Shown here: one piece after another, positions 58,381 through 64,000 of the stretch
Position numbering within the stretch: position 1 is the stretch's first letter
Layout: each line of letters starts with the position of its first letter
DNA from: Arcanobacterium buesumense
Lineage (GTDB): Bacteria; Actinomycetota; Actinomycetes; Actinomycetales; Actinomycetaceae
Direction of reading: 5' to 3'
DNA: 64,000 nucleotides
NCBI RefSeq assembly: GCF_012563545.1
Contig: NZ_CP050804.1
Coordinates: forward strand, 1 to 64,000
Notes under the pieces: generated by a model
Told to the model about the DNA's origin: nothing
Databases searched by the model: none
What the model saw: the letters and a program-made list of their open reading frames with translations, nothing else
Translations under genes and position numbers: made by a program

Positions 58381-59367
58381 ATGGCGCGTGAAATTCAATA
58401 TCCCGAAGTAATTACCATGGGGCGATCCGGAGTAGATATATATCCTCTTCAGTCCGGGTTGGGATTAGAAGATGTTGAAACATTCGGAAAATTTCTTGGT
58501 GGCTCGCCAACAAATGTTGCTGTAGCAGCAGCACGGATGGGGCACACAGCAGCAGTTATTACCGGAGTTGGCGATGATCCCTTTGGGAAATTCGTTCGCA
58601 AGGAAATGTGCCGACTAGGGGTATCTGATCAGTTCGTGATTACCACCAAGAACTATAAGACACCAGTGACTTTCTGTGAAATTTTCCCCCCAGATACATT
58701 CCCGCTTTATTTTTATCGAGAGCCTTCTGCTCCAGATCTTCAACTGCGTCCTAGTGACGTTCCTATTGATGTAGTTAAACATGCCAAAGTGTTCTTAGTT
58801 TCCGGCACTGGGCTATCAGATGAGCCTTCCCGATCTGCCCACTGGGAAGCTTTGCGAGCACGCAAAGATGTTTCTGGCTGGACGGTTGCCGACCTCGACT
58901 ACCGCCCAATGTTCTGGGAAAGCGAAGAAGTAGCGCAACGAGAGATCGGCTCCTTACTTGAGTACGTCAACGTTGCTGTAGGTAACAAAGAGGAATGTCG
59001 AGTAGCCGTTGGGGAAACAGAACCAGACAGGGCAGCCGATGCGCTACTAGAGTGCGGCGTTCAGTTAGCCATTGTTAAGCAAGGACCTAAAGGTACGCTT
59101 GCCAAAACCCGAGATTTACGGATTGAAGTTCCAGTAACAAAAGTAGACACACTCAATGGATTAGGTGCCGGGGACGCTTTCGGTGGCGCACTAGTGCACG
59201 CGTTGATTTCCGGTTGGGATATTCCTACCGCAATTCATTTCGCCTCAACATCGGGAGCCATCGTCTCTTCACGGTTAGAGTGCTCCACTGCAATGCCTTC
59301 AGAAGATGAGGTTCGTAAGCTCATGGTTCAGCGCAGTGAAACGGCACCAATAGTAAAGGAAATATGA
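58381..59367 (+). CDS. iolC: 5-dehydro-2-deoxygluconokinase
   Basis: A PfkB-family kinase, 328 aa, that phosphorylates 5-dehydro-2-deoxy-D-gluconate in inositol breakdown. It contains VITMGRSGVDIYPLQSG, typical of IolC, GGSPTNVAVAAARMGHTAAV and the catalytic LNGLGAGDAFGGALVHAL. The start is ATG 58381 after GAAAGGAATCCGC. The frame extends back to TTG 58324 with no ribosome site. Its stop overlaps the next ATG, so the iolC-aldolase-iolB-iolD genes form a tight operon. Confidence 0.92.
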   Translation: MAREIQYPEVITMGRSGVDIYPLQSGLGLEDVETFGKFLGGSPTNVAVAAARMGHTAAVITGVGDDPFGKFVRKEMCRLGVSDQFVITTKNYKTPVTFCEIFPPDTFPLYFYREPSAPDLQLRPSDVPIDVVKHAKVFLVSGTGLSDEPSRSAHWEALRARKDVSGWTVADLDYRPMFWESEEVAQREIGSLLEYVNVAVGNKEECRVAVGETEPDRAADALLECGVQLAIVKQGPKGTLAKTRDLRIEVPVTKVDTLNGLGAGDAFGGALVHALISGWDIPTAIHFASTSGAIVSSRLECSTAMPSEDEVRKLMVQRSETAPIVKEI

Positions 59368-60233
59368 TGGTTCGGATACAAGATATTCCGGAAATTAGAC
59401 TCCACTATCCACAAGAAATAGCAAAAAGATTAGCTTCACGTGCGCCGGGAACATTACCTAAAGATGGCCGCAAGATCATGATAATCGCATGTGACCACGC
59501 GGCTCGAGGCGCTTTAGGTGCTGGTCGCGATCCGATGTCAATGGCGAATCGAACCGAGCTACTGGAACGATGCGTTGCTGCACTTTCGCGTCCGGGAGTG
59601 GATGGTTTTCTGGGAACCGCTGATTTAGTTGAAGATCTAACGCTTTTAGGCGCCCTTGAAAATAAGCTTGTTTTCGGCTCAATGAATCGTACAGGTCTCC
59701 AAGGAGCCACCTTTGAAATAGATGATCGATTTGGATGCTATACGCCAGAAGCAATTGCCGAGAGCAATTTAGACGGCGGAAAGACTTTGACAAGAATCTG
59801 TTTTGAGGATCCAAGCACCCCACGCACCCTAGCTGCTACCGCACAAGCAATTAACAGCCTATCGATACGGAAGAAAATCGCGATGGTCGAACCATTTATT
59901 TCCCGATGGAAAGATGGCAAAATCGTCAACGATTTAACTCCGGACGCTGTTATCAAGTCAATTACTATTGCCTCAGCACTAGGAGAGACGAGTGCATACA
60001 CCTGGCTCAAACTACCATGTGTTTCAGACATGGAACGGGTTATGGAAAGCACGACGTTGCCATCGCTGATTTTAGGAGGCGAAGTTTCAAAGGATCCGGA
60101 AAATACATTGAATAGTTGGGCTAAAGCAGTGGCTTTACCAAATGTGTGCGGTCTGGTTATTGGCCGTTCCCTTCTTTTCCCTCCTGATGGAGATGTTCAA
60201 ACGGCAGTTGACAATGCAGTGGAGTTACTATGA
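59364..60233 (+). CDS. DeoC/LacD-like class I aldolase (Cgl0159-type)
   Basis: A 289-aa (beta/alpha)8 protein of the DeoC/LacD aldolase family, resembling a conserved protein of actinobacterial iol clusters (Corynebacterium Cgl0159-type, from memory). It contains RKIMIIACDHAARGALGAG, DGFLGTADLVEDL, KKIAMVEPFISRW, a Lys in YTWLKLPCVSDME, and ILGGEVSKDPE. Overlapping its neighbours on both sides ties it to the pathway. It may split 5-dehydro-2-deoxygluconate-6-phosphate in place of IolJ. That role is inferred. Confidence 0.8.
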   Translation: MMVRIQDIPEIRLHYPQEIAKRLASRAPGTLPKDGRKIMIIACDHAARGALGAGRDPMSMANRTELLERCVAALSRPGVDGFLGTADLVEDLTLLGALENKLVFGSMNRTGLQGATFEIDDRFGCYTPEAIAESNLDGGKTLTRICFEDPSTPRTLAATAQAINSLSIRKKIAMVEPFISRWKDGKIVNDLTPDAVIKSITIASALGETSAYTWLKLPCVSDMERVMESTTLPSLILGGEVSKDPENTLNSWAKAVALPNVCGLVIGRSLLFPPDGDVQTAVDNAVELL

Positions 60234-61126
60234 GCGACAACAATAAATATGTTCTTCCCGCTGGAAGTACGGCGAATGGAAAATTTGATACGTATATTAC
60301 TCCTGAAAAGGCTGGATGGGAGTTTTCCAGTTTGCGGATCGCCCAGCTTAACCAGGGCGAAACAATGACATATGAAACTGGTGACGAGGAAATCCTTGTT
60401 CTTCCATTAGTTGGAAGAGTAGATGTGGAAAGTGGCGAGAAGAAGTATTCGCTAGCTGGACGCGATTCAGTATTTACCGCGGTTACTGACTACATATACA
60501 TTCCACGTCAGACAACTTTGACGTTGACGGCAACAAAATCTGGCCGCTTTGCACTTCCGGGTGCAAAAGCGACAAAAGATCTACCAATACGATACTGCCC
60601 GGCAAGCGAAGTCAATTCAGGCATCAGAGGCGCCGGAGTATGTTCTCGGCAAGTAAATAATTATGCGTTAGGGAACGACGTCGAAACCTCGCATCTTCTT
60701 GTTACGGAAGTTCTTACGCCAGGTGGAAATTGGTCTTCCTATCCGCCGCATAAGCACGATGAACATTCAGCTGAAGAACGGATCTTAGAAGAGATCTACT
60801 ATTTTGAATTACGGCCAGGAGGCCCAGGCCGGGCAACGGACGGCTTTGGCCTTCAGCGGGTGTACTCTTCACCTGGAAAGAATATTGATGTTTGTACGGA
60901 AGTTCGTTCGGGTGACACCGTCGTCGTCCCATACGGATATCATGGTCCGTCCGTCGCAGCCCCGGGACATGACATGTACTATCTCAATGTTATGGCCGGG
61001 CCTGCAGAAGATTCAGTATGGATGATGACTGACGATCCAGTCCATACTTGGCAACGTCAAGCCTGGGAAGGCGACGACGTCGATCCGCGATTACCATTCA
61101 TGCCTTTAACAAAGGAGAAGCTATGA
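60230..61126 (+). CDS. iolB: 5-deoxy-glucuronate isomerase
   Basis: IolB turns 5-deoxyglucuronate into 5-dehydro-2-deoxygluconate. The 298-aa bicupin has family blocks WSSYPPHKHDEH (metal-binding His residues), EERILEEIYYFEL, GDTVVVPYGYHGPSVAAPGH and the end PVHTWQRQAW. It starts inside the stop of the upstream aldolase gene, and its stop overlaps the iolD start (ATGA), so it is translationally coupled in the iol operon. Confidence 0.93.
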   Translation: MSDNNKYVLPAGSTANGKFDTYITPEKAGWEFSSLRIAQLNQGETMTYETGDEEILVLPLVGRVDVESGEKKYSLAGRDSVFTAVTDYIYIPRQTTLTLTATKSGRFALPGAKATKDLPIRYCPASEVNSGIRGAGVCSRQVNNYALGNDVETSHLLVTEVLTPGGNWSSYPPHKHDEHSAEERILEEIYYFELRPGGPGRATDGFGLQRVYSSPGKNIDVCTEVRSGDTVVVPYGYHGPSVAAPGHDMYYLNVMAGPAEDSVWMMTDDPVHTWQRQAWEGDDVDPRLPFMPLTKEKL

Positions 61127-63012
61127 CGAACACTGTGCGATTAACAGTAGGCCAAGCAACGATCCGATTTTTAGTTAATCAATACGTAGAAGCTGATGGT
61201 GTTGAGGAACGTCTCATCGCTGGTGCTTTCGGTATTTTCGGACATGGAAATGTTGCTGGTCTAGGGCAAGCATTATTACAGAACGAAATTGATCCACAAC
61301 CTGACGGTGGTTCGATGCCATACTACATGCCGCGAAATGAGCAGGGTATGGTCAATGCAGCCGCGGCATATGCCAAAGCGAAGAATCGTACCCAAACGTT
61401 GATGTGTACCTCGTCGATTGGCCCTGGTGCACTTAACATGGTCACGGGTGCTGCGTTAGCAACGACAAATCGGCTACCGGTTCTGCTGTTCCCTTCCGAT
61501 CAGTTTGCTACTCGGGTACCAGACCCAGTTCTACAACAGATCGAAAATGCGCAGACTCTTGATACCTCAGTAAATGATGCATTCCGGCCGGTATCGGTGT
61601 TCTTTGATCGGATTAATCGGCCAGAACAGTTGCTTCCATCCTTGATGCAAGCAATGCGTGCCCTGACCGATCCGGCAGATACTGGTGCGGTAACTATCGC
61701 GATGCCACAAGATGTTCAAGCTGAAGCGTTTGACTTCCCTAAGGAGGCATTTGCGAAACGTGTCTGGCATATTCGTCGTCCTCCGGCAGAAGTCTCCCAG
61801 CTCGAACGGGCTGCTGAATTAATTCGGTGTGCGAAGGCTCCGATGGTGATTGCCGGCGGTGGCGTAATTTATTCGAAGGCTTCCGAAGAATTGCGAGAGT
61901 TTGCCCGAGTCACTGGAATTCCGGTAGCAGATACCCAAGCTGGCAAAGGTGCTATTAACTGCGATCATCCGCAAGCCGTTGGTGGTGTTGGGTCAACTGG
62001 TGGTGATTCGGCAAATCATTTGGCTGATGAAGCAGATCTCATTATTGGTATCGGTACCCGCTACTCAGATTTCACTACGGCATCGCGAACCCAGTTTAAG
62101 AATCCAGACGTTAAGTTTGTAAACATTAATGTCAAACCATTTGATGCGGTGAAGAATGGTGCCGAAATGGTTGTCGCAGATGCTCGTGAAGCATTGCGCG
62201 GATTAACTGATCTGTTGAGCGACTATCATGTTTCAGCAGAGTATGAGAAGCGTGTTGCTGACGAACGCCAGGCGTGGCTGAAGATTGTGGATGAGCTATA
62301 TCATCTGGGGCATGGTCCACTTCCTGCGCAGATTGAGGTATTCGGTGCTCTTAATGAGATGATGAAGGATACTGACGTGCTGATCAATGCTGCCGGTTCG
62401 ATGCCTGGTGATTTGCAGGCCTTGTGGCAAGCAAAAACCCCATCGCAGTATCACGTCGAATATGCTTTCTCAACGATGGGATATGAGATACCTGCTGGTA
62501 TGGGTGTCAAGATGGCATGTCCAGATTCTGAAGTTGTTTCCATTGTTGGCGATGGAACTTATCAGATGCTTCCAATGGAATTAGCAACGGTAGCACAAGA
62601 AGGCCTGAAGGTCATTTATGTTCTTCTGGAAAATCATGGGTTTGCTTCCATTGGTGCGCTTTCTGAGTCGCGGGGATCGCAACGTTTTGGTACTCGATAC
62701 CGCATGGGTGGCGGCAATCCGCACAACCAAGAAGGTGAGCTTATCCCGGTTGATATTGCAAAGAATGCAGAGTCTTGGGGTCTCACAGTTCTGCGGGTTT
62801 CCTCCATTGATGAATTTAAGGAAGCGTATCGTCAAGCTACGCAGATGACCACTGCAGTAATGATCTATATTGAGACGGATTTGTATGGTCCGAACCCGCC
62901 GTCGTCATCCTATTGGGATGTGCCGGTTGCACAAGTGTCACGTCTTGAATCGACTCAGCGAGCTTACCAAGAATACCGCGAAGGAGTGAAGCATCAACGG
63001 CACTATTTTTAA
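61123..63012 (+). CDS. iolD: 3D-(3,5/4)-trihydroxycyclohexane-1,2-dione acylhydrolase
   Basis: IolD is a thiamine diphosphate enzyme that opens the ring of the inositol-derived diketone. The N-terminal Glu domain includes YYMPRNEQGMVNAAAAYAKA. A central domain contains AKAPMVIAGGGVIYSKA. The C-terminal TPP-binding motif is GDGTYQMLPMELATVAQEG with ENHGFASIGALSESRG. The start is ATG 61123, with AAAGGAG 5 nt before it. The longer frame back to 61048 overlaps iolB and is rejected. Length 629 aa is usual. Confidence 0.94.
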   Translation: MTNTVRLTVGQATIRFLVNQYVEADGVEERLIAGAFGIFGHGNVAGLGQALLQNEIDPQPDGGSMPYYMPRNEQGMVNAAAAYAKAKNRTQTLMCTSSIGPGALNMVTGAALATTNRLPVLLFPSDQFATRVPDPVLQQIENAQTLDTSVNDAFRPVSVFFDRINRPEQLLPSLMQAMRALTDPADTGAVTIAMPQDVQAEAFDFPKEAFAKRVWHIRRPPAEVSQLERAAELIRCAKAPMVIAGGGVIYSKASEELREFARVTGIPVADTQAGKGAINCDHPQAVGGVGSTGGDSANHLADEADLIIGIGTRYSDFTTASRTQFKNPDVKFVNINVKPFDAVKNGAEMVVADAREALRGLTDLLSDYHVSAEYEKRVADERQAWLKIVDELYHLGHGPLPAQIEVFGALNEMMKDTDVLINAAGSMPGDLQALWQAKTPSQYHVEYAFSTMGYEIPAGMGVKMACPDSEVVSIVGDGTYQMLPMELATVAQEGLKVIYVLLENHGFASIGALSESRGSQRFGTRYRMGGGNPHNQEGELIPVDIAKNAESWGLTVLRVSSIDEFKEAYRQATQMTTAVMIYIETDLYGPNPPSSSYWDVPVAQVSRLESTQRAYQEYREGVKHQRHYF

Positions 63013-63034
63013 GCTTTAGTCACTGATTCTTCTC

Positions 63035-63082
63035 CTAATAGGTAAGGGGCCCGTGGAAAACCACGAGCCCCTTACCTATTAG
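63035..63082 (+). terminator. Terminator after iolD
   Basis: CTAATAGGTAAGGGGC and CGTGG pair with their complements around AAAA, giving a stem of more than 20 bp with one mismatch. It closes the iolC-iolD operon, so iolA has its own promoter. Confidence 0.85.
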
Positions 63083-63167
63083 CAATAAGAGACTAGGTTA
63101 AATGTCCTAACAAGTTACAATATTGTGATATATTTGTATTGAATGTTCGGCAATCAAAGGAGATGTC

Positions 63168-64000
63168 ATGGAAATTATCAAACACTGGATAGACGGAAAG
63201 CCATATAGCGCAAACTCAGAGAACTATGCTGAGATAGAAAATCCAGCCACTGGCGAGATAATCCGTTCTGTTGCGTTAGCTACTGAGCAAGATCTTGACT
63301 ACGCAGTGGAAATCGCGCGAAAAGCACAGAAAAAATGGGCTCAGACATCGCTAGCAAAACGTGTTGAAATCATGTTTAAGATGCGGCAACTTGTATTAGA
63401 CCACCAAGACGAAATTGCCCGCGCCATCGTCGAAGAACACGGAAAAGATTATTCTGACGCCATAGGTGAGATTCAACGAGGACGCGAAACACTAGACTTC
63501 GCTTGTTCAATCAATGCCGCACTCAAAGGAGAATACTCTTTCGACGTCTCACGCGGGGTAGACGTCCACACAATTCACCAACCTGTTGGCGTTGTTGCCG
63601 GAATTTGCCCATTTAACTTTCCCGTCATGGTTCCCATGTGGATGCACCCAATCGCCCTAGCAACAGGAAATGCTTTTATCCTCAAACCAGCAACCCCAAC
63701 ACCTACTGCCTCACTCATCATTGCCCGACTTTATCAAGAAGCCGGACTTCCAGACGGACTGTTTAACGTAGTGGCCGGAACGCGCGACCTCGTCACCGAC
63801 ATCCTCAAACACCCCGGAATCGATGCAATCTCCTTCGTTGGATCAACGCCAGTAGCACACATTATTCAAGAAACTGGAACTAAATACGGCAAGCGAGTAC
63901 AAGCACTCGGCGGAGCCAACAATCATGCAATCGTCCTACCCGATGCAGACTTAGACTTCGTTGCCCAACATATCTCGGCAGCCGCTTTCGGTGCAGCCGG
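63168..64000 (+). CDS. iolA: Methylmalonate-semialdehyde dehydrogenase (CoA-acylating), partial
   Basis: The gene runs off the right edge of the window; 277 codons are seen out of an expected 490 or so. It encodes an aldehyde dehydrogenase-family protein starting MEIIKHWIDGKPYS, with ENPATGEIIRSV, GVVAGICPFNFPVMVPMWM, FILKPATPTPTAS and the nucleotide-binding SFVGSTPVAH, then LGGANNHAIVLPDADLD. These match the CoA-dependent MMSDH/IolA subfamily, which makes acetyl-CoA or propionyl-CoA at the end of inositol breakdown. AAAGGAG lies 5 nt before the ATG. The catalytic Cys lies beyond the window. Confidence 0.9.
   Translation, partial: MEIIKHWIDGKPYSANSENYAEIENPATGEIIRSVALATEQDLDYAVEIARKAQKKWAQTSLAKRVEIMFKMRQLVLDHQDEIARAIVEEHGKDYSDAIGEIQRGRETLDFACSINAALKGEYSFDVSRGVDVHTIHQPVGVVAGICPFNFPVMVPMWMHPIALATGNAFILKPATPTPTASLIIARLYQEAGLPDGLFNVVAGTRDLVTDILKHPGIDAISFVGSTPVAHIIQETGTKYGKRVQALGGANNHAIVLPDADLDFVAQHISAAAFGAA

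Noticed and set aside
61048-61122. Extended N-terminus of IolD
   Set aside because: These 25 codons overlap the iolB coding end and are Arg-rich. ATG 61123 has a good ribosome site and family-like start.

Overview
The window opens at the replication origin of an actinobacterial chromosome. It starts with dnaA, an oriC full of DnaA boxes, dnaN, recF, the DUF721/DciA gene, gyrB, gyrA, a DUF3566 membrane protein, tRNA-Ile(GAU), a 39-residue DLW-39-type peptide and tRNA-Ala(UGC). That order and the actinobacterial marker genes are clear from the sequence. The moderate GC, the CAMP factor homologue, the remnants of a class C sortase/pilus locus and the host-glycan and inositol catabolism genes suggest a host-associated member of the Actinomycetaceae (Arcanobacterium/Trueperella-like). 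The genus is an inference from memory, not from a search.

Layout. 1-10.9 kb: replication and topoisomerase core plus two tRNAs. 11-18.8 kb: a DUF5996 protein, a GltS glutamate symporter, a GNAT acetyltransferase, a TetR regulator divergent from a very large YhgE/Pip-type membrane protein, and a secreted CAMP factor homologue. 19-23.8 kb: an L-lactate uptake and oxidation operon (lctP-lutA-lutB-lutC). 23.8-30.5 kb: a ROK repressor divergent from a xylulokinase and a ribose/xylose-type ABC importer. 30.5-39.3 kb: a decayed region. Two apparently identical but dead 1310-bp IS3-like elements lie in opposite orientation and enclose a broken surface adhesin, a DMT permease, a BCCT transporter and what looks like a pilin 3' remnant; just outside the right copy is a truncated, frameshifted class C sortase. 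39.4-47.1 kb: a mannoside-degradation locus (GH5-like glycosidase, GH38 alpha-mannosidase, LacI regulator, PfkB sugar kinase, AGE-family sugar isomerase). 47.3-50.3 kb: two tandem small lipoproteins, a TSUP permease and a zinc alcohol dehydrogenase. 50.5-64 kb: myo-inositol uptake and catabolism (Gfo/Idh/MocA dehydrogenase, sugar-porter MFS, IolE-like, IolG-like, transaldolase-family protein, GntR regulator, iolC, a DeoC/LacD-like aldolase, iolB, iolD, and iolA running off the right edge).

How the genes work together. Three carbon-source modules each sit beside their own regulator and carry inverted or direct repeats that look like its operators: ROK with xylB, LacI with the mannosidases and isomerase, GntR with iol. 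The mannose module implies free mannose -> fructose -> fructose-6-phosphate. The inositol module holds nearly the full route from myo-inositol to acetyl-CoA/propionyl-CoA precursors; a generic class I aldolase apparently takes the place of IolJ, and an extra transaldolase-family protein is present. Strong hairpin terminators separate most units. I saw no CRISPR array, prophage or active mobile element.
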